From Hylemonella gracilis str. Niagara R (GTDB taxonomy: Bacteria; Pseudomonadota; Gammaproteobacteria; Burkholderiales; Burkholderiaceae_C), in assembly GCF_000600295.1 (NCBI RefSeq), contig NZ_JEMG01000001.1, positions 1,033,062 to 1,097,061 of the forward strand: a DNA stretch of 64,000 nt, in the 5' to 3' direction. Below, piece after piece: positions 48,010 through 56,477 of this stretch; position 1 is the stretch's first letter, and the number at the start of each line of letters is the position of its first letter. The translations under genes and the position numbers were made by a program. The notes below the pieces were generated by a model. It saw only the letters and a program-made list of their open reading frames with translations, was not told where the DNA came from and ran no database searches.

Positions 48010-48606
48010 TCACAGATAAGGCTGGATGTTCTGCATCGTGCGCTCGACGTAGGCTTCCTTCTCCCCGACAGGGGCCACGTAGTGGATCGCGCTCTGGGCT
48101 GCTTCTACGCCTTCCAGGCGCGCAATCAACCAGGCGGCCAGGTACTGCGACGACAGGCAGCCACCCGCGGTGGCGACGTTCTCGCGGGCAAAGAAGGGTT
48201 GGTTCAAGACATCAACACCCGCTTCCTCCACCCAGGGCTTGGTGGTCAGGTCGGTGCAGGCGGGGACGGCACCGAGCAAGCCCAGCTTGGCCAGCACCAG
48301 GGTGCCCGAGCATTGCGCACCCAGAAGCTGGCGTTGGGGGTCGAACTTCATCTGCCCCATCAAGGCCGGGTCCGCAACCACCTCGCGCGTCTTGATGCCG
48401 CTGCCGACGATCACCGCGTCGGCCGCCGAGGCTTCGCGCAGGGTGATCTGCGATTCAAGAACCACGCCATTCATGGATTGGACATAGGGCGCAGGACAGG
48501 CGAGCGAGACCCGCCAGCCGGGTTTCTTGACGCGGTTGAGGATGCCCAGGGCGATCAGCGAATCGAGTTCGTTGAAGCCGTCAAAGGTGAGGATGGCAAT
48601 GTGCAT
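48010..48606 (-). CDS. DJ-1/PfpI-family protein
   Basis: A 198-residue DJ-1/PfpI fold protein. The nucleophile-elbow cysteine is Cys99 in LLGAQCSGTLVLAKLG, with Glu13 (DGFNELD) as the usual partner. Family members include glyoxalase III-like, isonitrile hydratase-like and stress proteins; the sequence does not decide. It is divergent from a MocR-type regulator across a 92-base gap, the pattern expected for a regulator and its target. Confidence 0.86.
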   Translation of the reverse strand: MHIAILTFDGFNELDSLIALGILNRVKKPGWRVSLACPAPYVQSMNGVVLESQITLREASAADAVIVGSGIKTREVVADPALMGQMKFDPQRQLLGAQCSGTLVLAKLGLLGAVPACTDLTTKPWVEEAGVDVLNQPFFARENVATAGGCLSSQYLAAWLIARLEGVEAAQSAIHYVAPVGEKEAYVERTMQNIQPYL

Positions 48607-48662
48607 GGCGAGGCCTGACTCTGCGTGCAGTGATGGATGCAGGCATCGTATAAGCTCACTTC

Positions 48663-48673
48663 AATACAATCAA
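48663..48673 (-). promoter_or_regulatory. Shared promoter motif, copy 2 (DJ-1/MocR gap)
   Basis: TTGATTGTATT on the minus strand, 57 bases upstream of the DJ-1 start, is identical to the copy at 46952-46962. It overlaps a small palindrome ACAAT-CAAATA-ATTGT (48666-48681) that may be a binding site for the adjacent MocR protein. Confidence 0.4.
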
Positions 48674-48698
48674 ATAATTGTCATGCATACATTGCGCC

Positions 48699-50033
48699 AT
48701 GGGACAAGCCCGATACAAGACGCTGGTTGACATGCTGGCCGCCGAGATCCGTGCCGGAAAGCTCACGCCCGGCACCCGGCTGCCCACTCACCGCAAACTC
48801 GCCTCTGAGCATGGGCTGGCCTTGGTGACCGCCAGCCGCATCTACGCCGAACTGGAGGCCATGGGCCTGGTCGTCGGTGAAACAGGGCGCGGCACGTTTG
48901 TGCGGGACGGCACCTTGCCCGAGGGGCTGGGGATTGACCAGCAGACCGTGGCCAGCGACATGGTGGACCTCAGCTTCAACTACCCGGCCTTGCCGGAGCA
49001 GGCCGAGATGCTGCGCACCGCGCTCAGGCAAATCGCGCTGTCGGGTGATCTGGATGCGCTGCTGCGCTACCAGCCGCACGGCGGTCGTCCCCATGAGCGG
49101 GCCCTCGTGGCCCGTCACCTGGCGAGCCGGGGGCTGCGCGTCGACGCAAGCCAGGTGATGCTCACGGACGGCGCGCAGCATGGCCTGACTGTCGTGGCGA
49201 TGGGACTGCTGCAACCCGGCGACGTCGTGGCAACGGATGCGCTGACGTACCCGGGCATGAAAGTGCTGGCCGAGTTGCTGCGGCTGGAGCTCGTGCCGGT
49301 CCGTGCGGACGGCGCAGCGCTGGACTTGCATGCGCTGGAGCACCTGTGCAAGAAACGCCGCGTGCGCGCCGTCTATGTGCAACCCACGGTCCACAACCCA
49401 CTGGGCTGGGTGATGAGCAAGAGCCACCGTGAGGCGCTGGTTGCCTTGGCGCGTCGCCACGGTTTCATGCTGATCGAGGACGCCGCCTACGCCTTCCTGG
49501 CGGAGCGCGCCCCGCCGCCACTGGCCGCCCTGGCGCCGGACCTGACGGTGCATGTGTCGGGGTTCTCCAAGAACGTTGCCACGGGCCTGCGCGTGGGGTA
49601 CGTGGCCGCCCCGCAGGCGTGGGCCCCACGCATCGAACGCGCCATCCGCGCGACCACCTGGAACACCCCCAGCCTGATGACGGCCCTGGTCTGCGGCTGG
49701 CTCGAGGACGGTACCGTCCATGCGCTCGAAGTTGCCAAACGCAAGGACGCCACCAAGCGGCAAACCCTGGTCGCGAAGGCACTGCACGGGCTGCCGTATG
49801 TCTCGCACCCCGCGTCCTACTTTGCGTGGCTGCCCTTGCCCGAAGGCGTGCGCGCCGACCAAGTGGCGCGTGAGTTGTTGACCCATGGCATCTCGGTCAG
49901 CACGGCCGAGCCCTACTGCACCGCCGCCCAAGTGCCTCACGCCATCCGCCTGGCCATCGGCTCCGTGGACTTGGCGATGCTGCGGGCCGCGCTGTGGCGC
50001 GTGCGGGAGGTGGTGGAGTTGAGTGGGATGTGA
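48699..50033 (+). CDS. MocR-type (GntR/aminotransferase) transcriptional regulator
   Basis: A 444-residue fusion regulator. The N-terminal GntR winged helix spans residues 1-70 (LTPGTRLPTHRKLASEHGLALVTASRIY, read in part). The C-terminal fold-type I aminotransferase domain carries the pyridoxal-phosphate lysine Lys291 in SGFSKNVATGLRVGY, Asn233 in VHNPLG and Asp261. MocR proteins sense PLP or amino acid adducts and control neighbouring genes. ATG at 48699 is the first sensible start. Its likely target is the divergent DJ-1 gene. Confidence 0.9.
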   Translation: MGQARYKTLVDMLAAEIRAGKLTPGTRLPTHRKLASEHGLALVTASRIYAELEAMGLVVGETGRGTFVRDGTLPEGLGIDQQTVASDMVDLSFNYPALPEQAEMLRTALRQIALSGDLDALLRYQPHGGRPHERALVARHLASRGLRVDASQVMLTDGAQHGLTVVAMGLLQPGDVVATDALTYPGMKVLAELLRLELVPVRADGAALDLHALEHLCKKRRVRAVYVQPTVHNPLGWVMSKSHREALVALARRHGFMLIEDAAYAFLAERAPPPLAALAPDLTVHVSGFSKNVATGLRVGYVAAPQAWAPRIERAIRATTWNTPSLMTALVCGWLEDGTVHALEVAKRKDATKRQTLVAKALHGLPYVSHPASYFAWLPLPEGVRADQVARELLTHGISVSTAEPYCTAAQVPHAIRLAIGSVDLAMLRAALWRVREVVELSGM

Positions 50034-50054
50034 ACAATGGTTCCGCCACTTGCC

Positions 50055-50834
50055 TCAGTGGATGGGGTTCTTGATCCAGTTGGCGATCTGGTGGATGGCT
50101 TGTGGCTCCATGCCGACGAATCCGTGCCAGTGCTGGCTCCCGCAGGCATCGCCGCTGGGGCGGGACCCGCCATCCACCAACATCAGTTTTTTGATGGGCG
50201 CATTGGTCAACTTCGCGATGATCAGAGGCGTGTCGCTGGGCTTGCAGTGTGTACAGGCATCTTGAGCGTGGTGGTAGACCAGCACCGGAATCTGGATGGC
50301 CTTGAGGTCTTGGCTCGGTACCGCGCCCGGAGTGGCCATGCGAACCACGCTGGAGGTCAGCACCAGCCCGGCGATGGCGGGGTCGCGGACCTTGATCGCC
50401 ATCGCAGTGGCAGAGACAGTACCGCGACTGGTGCCCACGATCCAGACAGGCAAGCTGCTTTTCTGCTTCACGAACGCCAGTACCTTGGCAATGTCGGTCA
50501 TGTGATTGGCTTCGGTTCGATCAGCCCATCCCAGTGCTGTCGTGTCAGTCGGGCGTCCGAAGATGGCGACATTGAAGCCGTTGACGAGGAATAACGGCGT
50601 GGAACGCACGAGAAAGTTGCTGCTGGTGGCCTTGCCGTTCTCTAATTTGCCGAAGCCACCATCACCGCCAGGAAACAAGAGCACGGTGGCTTGGGCGTTG
50701 GGCGCAGTTTCCCAAAACAGGGTGGTCACGACGCCATCGCGGGTCGGAACCTTGAACAGCGAGCCTTCTGCATTTGCGCCACAAGCAGCAAGCAAGTGGG
50801 CCAGCAAAACAAGCAGTCGGCTGAGCGTGTGCAT
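50055..50834 (-). CDS. Exported alpha/beta-hydrolase-like protein
   Basis: A 259-residue protein with a hydrophobic N-terminus (SRLLVLLAHLLAAC) that contains a lipobox-like LAAC with Cys18. The alpha/beta-hydrolase nucleophile elbow is GTSRGT, an Asp is available in HHAQDACTHC and a His in QHWHGF. TVLLFPGGDGGFG forms the oxyanion loop region. Substrate is unknown. The local GC content and codon use look slightly lower than in neighbouring genes, which may hint at acquisition. It ends 21 bases from the convergent MocR stop. Confidence 0.75.
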   Translation of the reverse strand: MHTLSRLLVLLAHLLAACGANAEGSLFKVPTRDGVVTTLFWETAPNAQATVLLFPGGDGGFGKLENGKATSSNFLVRSTPLFLVNGFNVAIFGRPTDTTALGWADRTEANHMTDIAKVLAFVKQKSSLPVWIVGTSRGTVSATAMAIKVRDPAIAGLVLTSSVVRMATPGAVPSQDLKAIQIPVLVYHHAQDACTHCKPSDTPLIIAKLTNAPIKKLMLVDGGSRPSGDACGSQHWHGFVGMEPQAIHQIANWIKNPIH

Positions 50835-50948
50835 TGCCCATCTCCTTGGATACATCCCCATGTCCAATTCAATATACAGGGGGATACCAAGGAAAATTTG
50901 GTCTTAGTGGCTGCAATTAGCCACTAAGCCGCATAAGCACCTGGTTTT

Positions 50949-51038
50949 TGGCGGAAGCGGTGAGATTCGAACTCACGGATGGCTCACACCATCGCCGGTT
51001 TTCAAGACCGGTGCCTTAAACCGCTCGGCCACGCTTCC
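50949..51038 (-). tRNA. tRNA-Ser (anticodon TGA)
   Basis: A 90-base class II tRNA with encoded CCA. The acceptor stem is GGAAGCG/CGCTTCC, the anticodon stem CCGGT/ACCGG encloses CTTGAAA (anticodon TGA), and there is a long variable arm (CGATGGTGTGAGCCATC) and T-arm TGAGTTCGAATCTCA. It is intact. Confidence 0.97.
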
Positions 51039-51090
51039 TGTTCGGTGCGGCCCGCGCGTGGTGCGCGGGCGCGGATGAAGAGCCGCAATT

Positions 51091-52797
51091 CTACGCGGCG
51101 CTTGCCTTGCCGCTGGCGGGTGTCGCAGCCGGAGGGCTCTTTTTTTCGGGCGCGGCGTTGATGGTGATGCCACCGGGCGGGCGGGCATTCTCGGCGGTGC
51201 CCAGGGCGGGTCGCTGACCGGGGCCGCCGTAATGGGCGCGCCATTCGTTGATGGCCTCAAGCTGCGCCGTCGCATCGGGGATTTGCTGGTCGTATTTCTG
51301 CAGCACCAGCAGCGCGGTGCTGACCAGGCGGGCGTTGAGCGTGTCGCGCCCGTTTTTCATCAACTGGCGGATGGCCTCGCCGGGGTCGCCATTCATGCCG
51401 AGCTTGACCGCGCTTTCCATCAGCTTGATGGGGCGTTCGCCCGCGATGCGCAGGCGCTCGGCAAAGGGCAGGTGGGCGCGCGCCGCGCCAGACAGCAACT
51501 CGTTCATCGAACGGCCGCTGACGAAGCGTTCGGCCAGGGTGTCCAGCACGGGCAGGAAGTCATCCAGGTCCAGGCCGAGCGAGAGGGTGCGCGCGGCCAG
51601 GTAGGACATGAGGACGATGAGGTCGGCGGCTATTTCGATGTCGAAGTCCGGGTCGCGCGCCCGCTTGGCCAGGTCGCGTGTGTAGTTGGCGGCGCGGCCG
51701 TATTCCTTGTCCAGGATGTCGCGCAGCGCGCCCAGGATGCCTTCCATGTTGCGCACCCGCGCGCCGTACTCGTCCTCGCGCAGGGTGAGCTTGGCCAGGT
51801 CTTCGCGGCAGCGTTGCAGGGCGCGACGGTCGTCGGACTGCATGGCGATGAAGGCCAGCAGCATCAGCGTCTGCGGGTCGAACATCTTGGAGCCCAGGCC
51901 CTGACGCGCGCTTTGGCTCAGGATCTTTTGCGCTTCTTCGTACTCGCCCTTGTAGTAATACAGGTGCCCCAGACTCTGCAGTCGTGTGATGGAGTAGGGC
52001 GTGACGGCGCACGCCAGTTTGTAGGCGGCCAGGGCCTGGTCGTGGTTGCCCAGCTCGAACTGGGCGCGGCCCAGCACGTCGTAGGCGTCGGCGAACTGGG
52101 GCTCTTCGCCGATCAGCGATTCCAGCGTGCCCACGGCGCGCTGCGTCTCGTTCTTGCCGATCTGCGCGCGCGCCACGCCCAGCTTGGCCCAGGGCAAGGT
52201 CTTGGCCTCGATCACGGCCTCGTACATGCGCTGGGCTTCGTCGTAACGCTGCAGGCGGATCAGCAGTTCCGCACCAATGCGCGCGGCGTAGAGCCAGTAG
52301 GACTCTCTCGCCTGGAAGCGCGCCAGGCAGAGGTCGGCGGCTTTTTCGTAGTTCTCGGTGGAAATAGCCGAGAAAATGTCGTTGAGCGCGGCCTTGCGTT
52401 GGCGCGCCTGGTGCAGGCGCTCGGCCAGGCGGGCGGCGGTGTGGGGCTTGATGAGGTAGCCGTCCAGCGCGGATTCGGCGGCCTCGGCCACCTTGGTGTA
52501 GCTGGCCTCGCTGGTGACCATGATGAAGATGGTCGAGAAGGGCAGGATCTGCTGGCGCCGCAGCTCGTCCAGGAAATCCTGACCCGAGGGTGTGCCGGGC
52601 TGGAAGTGCTGTTCGCACAGCACGATGTCGAATTTGCGGTTCTCCAGCATGCGCCGGGCCTCGGCCGTGCGCATGGTCTGCTCCACCGTGCCGACGCCGA
52701 ATTCCCGCAACTGGTTGACCAGGATGGCGCGTGAACCGGGGTTGCTGTCGATGACCAGCGCAAGCAGGTCGGAGAGATCGTCGTCTTCTAGAGCCAT
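51091..52797 (-). CDS. Pseudo-receiver/TPR protein, paralogue 1
   Basis: A 568-residue cytosolic protein. Residues about 12-135 form a CheY-like receiver in which the phosphoacceptor position is Glu62 (FDIVLCEQHF), while Asp17, Thr95 and Lys117 remain. The rest is alpha-helical with TPR units (for example YDEAQRMYEAVIEAKTLPWAK, FADAYDVLGRAQFELGNHDQ, SLGHLYYYKGEYEEAQKIL, each read in part). The C-terminal tail is Pro/Ala-rich. The start MALEDDDLSD is shared with the paralogue at 56478-58151. It probably works as a constitutive scaffold or adaptor; partner unknown. Confidence 0.85.
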   Translation of the reverse strand: MALEDDDLSDLLALVIDSNPGSRAILVNQLREFGVGTVEQTMRTAEARRMLENRKFDIVLCEQHFQPGTPSGQDFLDELRRQQILPFSTIFIMVTSEASYTKVAEAAESALDGYLIKPHTAARLAERLHQARQRKAALNDIFSAISTENYEKAADLCLARFQARESYWLYAARIGAELLIRLQRYDEAQRMYEAVIEAKTLPWAKLGVARAQIGKNETQRAVGTLESLIGEEPQFADAYDVLGRAQFELGNHDQALAAYKLACAVTPYSITRLQSLGHLYYYKGEYEEAQKILSQSARQGLGSKMFDPQTLMLLAFIAMQSDDRRALQRCREDLAKLTLREDEYGARVRNMEGILGALRDILDKEYGRAANYTRDLAKRARDPDFDIEIAADLIVLMSYLAARTLSLGLDLDDFLPVLDTLAERFVSGRSMNELLSGAARAHLPFAERLRIAGERPIKLMESAVKLGMNGDPGEAIRQLMKNGRDTLNARLVSTALLVLQKYDQQIPDATAQLEAINEWRAHYGGPGQRPALGTAENARPPGGITINAAPEKKSPPAATPASGKASAA

Positions 52798-53108
52798 GAA
52801 CCGGTTTCCTTGTGTCCCCGGGCTGCTGTTCCACTTCTTCTCGTGGGCCGTCAGGGGCGGCCCGTCATGATAGCCGTGGGGGCATGCGTCGGGCCGGCGA
52901 TGCAGCGTTTGGCCCGGCGGATTCCCGTAGCGGCGACGCAAGCTTGGTAAGGAAATGTATGTGCGCGCTTCTGGGGGCAGCCAGGTGGCCGGCCCAAGCT
53001 GTGGCCGTGGCCGGGCCTGTGGGGCTCGGGTGCGGCTTGGGCGGTAATGCTCAGCCACTGTCTTGCAAAATTCATCATTAATGATTACATTTTCAATGTT
53101 TTGTATTG
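52798..53108. other. Divergent intergenic region, HipB operator candidates
   Basis: A 311-base gap between the TPR protein and hipB. Most is GC-rich with no recognisable gene. The last 45 bases are strikingly AT-rich and contain two nested symmetries: outer arms ATTCATCA (53070-53077) and TGATGAAT (53107-53114), and a central perfect ACATT-TTC-AATGT (53087-53099). These are likely operator and promoter sequences of hipBA. Confidence 0.55.
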
Positions 53109-53468
53109 ATGAATGACATGCCTAAGTCTTCCGAGCACCATGATTTCCTGCCGCCCGAGGCCCGTGTGGCCTTGGCACGCCTGGGCGAGCACCTGGCGCT
53201 GGCGCGCAAACGCCGGCGCGAGTCGTTGCGGGCCTGGGCCGCGCGGCTGGGGGTGTCGGTCAGCACCGTCACCCGCCTGGAAAAAGGCGACCCGGGCGTG
53301 GGCATGGGCGTCTACGCGGCGGCCTTGTGGTTGGTCGGGCGGGTGCAGGCCTTGCCCGACTTGGCCGACCCGGCGCTGGATCAGGGCGCGCTGCTGATCA
53401 GCATCCGCGAGGCCGAGGGCCGTTCACGCCCGCGCGCGCGTCCGGCGAACAAGGAGTCTGCGTCATGA
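53109..53468 (+). CDS. hipB: HipB-type antitoxin / XRE regulator
   Basis: A 119-residue DNA-binding protein. The helix-turn-helix lies at about residues 35-65 (SLRAWAARLGVSVSTVTRLE), typical of HipB/XRE proteins. It is followed by hipA with ATGA start-stop overlap, the standard antitoxin-toxin arrangement. It should bind the palindromes upstream and neutralise HipA. Start codons at 53109 or 53118 are both possible. The tail RSRPRARPANKESAS is basic and probably disordered. Confidence 0.88.
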   Translation: MNDMPKSSEHHDFLPPEARVALARLGEHLALARKRRRESLRAWAARLGVSVSTVTRLEKGDPGVGMGVYAAALWLVGRVQALPDLADPALDQGALLISIREAEGRSRPRARPANKESAS

Positions 53469-54703
53469 GCCCGCTGTCCTACACCCCGCGTGATGAACTC
53501 TTTCTCTGGTGGCTGGCCGAGCCCACCCAGCCGCGCCTGGTGGGCCGTTTGCGCCTGGTGCGACGCACGGCTGGCCACCCCGGTGGCGTCTCGCTGGAAT
53601 ACGACCCGGCCTGGCTGGCCGAGGGCCTGGCGCTGAGCGAGGACTTGCCGCTGCGCCCCGGCGAGTTCCTGCCGGTGGAGAACGACGCGGCGGCGGGCGC
53701 GGTGGACGACGCCCGGCCGGACCGCTGGGGCGAGCGCGTCATTCGCCACATCTACAAACCCCCGCGCCTGTCCACGCTGGAGTATCTGTATTTCGCGGGC
53801 GATGAGCGTTTTGGCGCTTTGGGCGTCTCCAGCTCGGCGCAGCGCTACGAACCGCAGCCCCAGCCCGTGCTGCCCGTGGTGGGCGACGTGCCGGCCTTGT
53901 ACGAGTTGGTGCGCCGCATCGAGGCCGGTGAGCCGGTGGACGAGGCCTTGCAGCGACTGGTGGCGCCGGGCACCACCCTGGGCGGAGCGAGGCCCAAGGC
54001 GCTGATCCAGATCGATGGACATCCCTGGGTGCTCAAGTTCGCCGACGCGGGCGACCCGAACGACAGCCCCCTGGTCGAGCACGCGGCCATGACCCTGGCC
54101 GCCCGCGCCGGCATCGCGGTCTGCGAGACGCGGCCCATCGCCCTGGTCGATGGCCATGCCGTGGCGGTGCGCCGTTTCGACCGCGCCGACGGTCGGCGTC
54201 TGCACGCGCTGTCGGCCCATGTGGCCCTGCGCGCCGCGGCCAGCGAAGCGGGTTACCCCGAGCTGGCCTTGCTGTTGCGCCGCCGGGGAGACCCGGCGCA
54301 GATCGCCGCCAACGGCGCCCAGGTGTTCCGCCGCATGGTCTTCAACGTGCTGATCGACAACACCGACGACCACGAGAAGAACCATGCGGTGCTGGTTCAG
54401 GCCCGCAGCTACGCCCTGGCCCCGGCTTACGACGTGTTGCCGTCCGGCCAGGCGCTGGGCTACCAGCAGTTCCGCGTGGGGGCGCAGGGTCTGGACGCCA
54501 GCGCGGAGAACCTTTTGTCCGAACACACGGCCTTCGGCCTGCGCCGGCACCAGGCCCTGGCTCTGGCCCGCGAAGTGGCCGAAGTGGTGGACGGCTGGCA
54601 AGCGCACTTCGCGGCCTGCGGCGTCAGCGCCGGTGACCTGGGGCGGCTGGCCGAGCAGATCGACCGGCCTTACTTGCGGGGCGAGCGGCAGTCGCTGCTG
54701 TGA
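53465..54703 (+). CDS. hipA: HipA-type serine/threonine kinase toxin
   Basis: A 412-residue HipA-family kinase. The N-subdomain carries RFGALGVS (116-122), the ATP-binding region TTLGGARPKALI (about 171-181) and WVLKF. The catalytic loop is TDDHEKN with Asp301 and Asn306, and the metal-binding AYD follows at 321-323, so the active site looks intact. E. coli HipA phosphorylates glutamyl-tRNA synthetase; the target here is unknown. It is translationally coupled to hipB (ATGA). Confidence 0.9.
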   Translation: MSPLSYTPRDELFLWWLAEPTQPRLVGRLRLVRRTAGHPGGVSLEYDPAWLAEGLALSEDLPLRPGEFLPVENDAAAGAVDDARPDRWGERVIRHIYKPPRLSTLEYLYFAGDERFGALGVSSSAQRYEPQPQPVLPVVGDVPALYELVRRIEAGEPVDEALQRLVAPGTTLGGARPKALIQIDGHPWVLKFADAGDPNDSPLVEHAAMTLAARAGIAVCETRPIALVDGHAVAVRRFDRADGRRLHALSAHVALRAAASEAGYPELALLLRRRGDPAQIAANGAQVFRRMVFNVLIDNTDDHEKNHAVLVQARSYALAPAYDVLPSGQALGYQQFRVGAQGLDASAENLLSEHTAFGLRRHQALALAREVAEVVDGWQAHFAACGVSAGDLGRLAEQIDRPYLRGERQSLL

Positions 54704-54734
54704 GACCGAGCTGAGGCATCGAGGCGATGAAGCC

Positions 54735-55430
54735 TCAGGCCAGCTCGGCCAGGGCCTGCGTGAGCGACACCTCACCCAGGAAACCACCCGTGGTCCGCGC
54801 CTCTTCCTGCCGCTCGACCGCATGGGCAAAACGGACTGCCGGGTCGTCCTGCAACCGTTGGTACAGCGCCTCGAGCGCCGGGTAGGGCGATAACCCACCG
54901 ACGTCGTGGTACGTCGTCCAGCGGGCGATGCCGGCCAAGTAGGCGTCGGCCAGGCTGCGCTCTTCACCCAGCAGCCAGGGCCCAGTGCCGATCAGGGTGT
55001 TCAGGTGCGCATGGGCCTGGGCGACCTGCTCCGTGCCGTAGGCGCGCAGCGCTTGCGTGCTGAACGCGTCGCCCTGAGTTTCGTAGGCGTACCACAGCGG
55101 TGCAAAGGCACCGAAGTAGCTGGTGTTGAGAAAGGCCAGCATCTGGTTCAGATGGTCGAATGCCGGGCGGCCCGGGGCAAAACGTCCGCCTGGCTGTGCA
55201 GCCTGCAGCAGGTGGTTGAGGATGGCCAGGCTCTCGCTCACCGTGCGGCCATCGCTGGTGAGCAGGGTGGGCGTTTCGCCCACCGGGTTGATGCGGCGGT
55301 AAGCGGCGCTGGACACCACTTCGGGCATCTCGATGCGGCAAAGCCGGTAGGGCAGTCCCAGCCATTCGAGGGCGACGATGGAACCGAAGGAGCATCCCGA
55401 GGGGACGCCGTAGAAGAGGATGGGGGTCAT
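54735..55430 (-). CDS. Glutathione S-transferase family protein
   Basis: A 231-residue cytosolic GST. The N-terminal thioredoxin-like domain (1-80) has PILFYGVPSGCSFGSIVALEWLGLPY and the glutathione contact motif VGETPTLLTSDGRTVSESLAIL (both read in part). The C-terminal helical domain includes GPWLLGEERSLADAYLAGI, a GST N-capping motif. It is divergent from a LysR regulator, which probably controls it. Confidence 0.87.
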   Translation of the reverse strand: MTPILFYGVPSGCSFGSIVALEWLGLPYRLCRIEMPEVVSSAAYRRINPVGETPTLLTSDGRTVSESLAILNHLLQAAQPGGRFAPGRPAFDHLNQMLAFLNTSYFGAFAPLWYAYETQGDAFSTQALRAYGTEQVAQAHAHLNTLIGTGPWLLGEERSLADAYLAGIARWTTYHDVGGLSPYPALEALYQRLQDDPAVRFAHAVERQEEARTTGGFLGEVSLTQALAELA

Positions 55431-55553
55431 GGACCGTGCTCCAGAAAAAAAGAAGAGAGGTGCGCGCGCTGACTGAAATCTATCTGTGTGGTTGATGATT
55501 GAAAATCCATCAGAATGGAAACCCAAAGTCCACACAATTGGGTTTTGATCGCC

Positions 55554-56450
55554 ATGAACTTGAATGACTTGCAGTTTTTTGTCGCCTCGGTGGACGCTGG
55601 CGGTTTTGCGGCAGCGGCACGGCGCCTGGGCGTGCCCAAGTCCACGGTCAGCAAGCGCGTGGCGATGCTGGAAGACAGCTTGTCGGCGCGCCTGATTCAG
55701 CGCAGCTCGCGCCGCTTCGTGCTGACGGACGTGGGCACGGCTGTTCTGGACCATGCCCGCGCCGCGCTGATTGAAGCCGAGGCCGCGCAGGCGGTGGTGC
55801 GGGAGCGGCAGGCCGAACCCAGCGGGCTTGTGCGCGTCACCAGTTCGATCCCGACCGCCCAGGGCTTGCTGGCGCGGCACCTGCCCACCCTGGCCCTGCG
55901 TTACCCACGTCTGCAGCTGCAACTGGAGGTGACGGACCGCTTCGTCGACCTCGTGCAGGAGGGGTATGACCTGGCGCTGCGGTCCCACCGCGCGCCCTTG
56001 CCAGATTCGGGCTTGCTGCAGCGGCGGCTTTTGGTCGAAGCGATCGTTCTGGTGGCGGCGCCGGCCTACCTGGCTTCAGCACCTAGGCTGGTGCAGCCCC
56101 AGGACCTGGTCGATCACGCGGGACTGTTGGTGGGGCGCCAGGCCACGGTCTGGCGGCTGGAGGCCTCGGGCGCGGCCTTCTGCGAGGTGGCCCCTCGCCC
56201 CGTGATGGTGGCGAACGAATCGGTGGTCCTGATGGAGGCGGCACGCGCCGGCCTGGGCATCGCCTGCTTGCCGGAGCCGCTGTGCGAGCCGGCGTTTGCT
56301 TCGGGTGCGCTGCGGCGTGTACTGCCCGACTGGCACGCAGGCAACATCACCACGACCGCCGTCATGCCGCATCGGCGCGGGCAGTTGCCGGCCGTGCGCG
56401 CGGTGCTGGAGTTCCTCGTGGCGTGCACGGCCGCGACGTCGCCGGACTGA
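55554..56450 (+). CDS. LysR-family transcriptional regulator (GST neighbour)
   Basis: A 298-residue LysR regulator with an N-terminal winged helix (MNLNDLQFFVASVDAGGFAA, then RRLGVPKSTVSKRVAMLEDS) and a periplasmic-binding-like effector domain. ATG at 55554 gives the canonical start. The 123-base gap to the divergent GST contains TGTGTGG (55485-55491) and CCACACA (55530-55536) as possible binding arms. It likely regulates the GST gene. Confidence 0.9.
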   Translation: MNLNDLQFFVASVDAGGFAAAARRLGVPKSTVSKRVAMLEDSLSARLIQRSSRRFVLTDVGTAVLDHARAALIEAEAAQAVVRERQAEPSGLVRVTSSIPTAQGLLARHLPTLALRYPRLQLQLEVTDRFVDLVQEGYDLALRSHRAPLPDSGLLQRRLLVEAIVLVAAPAYLASAPRLVQPQDLVDHAGLLVGRQATVWRLEASGAAFCEVAPRPVMVANESVVLMEAARAGLGIACLPEPLCEPAFASGALRRVLPDWHAGNITTTAVMPHRRGQLPAVRAVLEFLVACTAATSPD

Positions 56451-56477
56451 GGGGCCGGTTTCGCGCCCCATGTCAGC

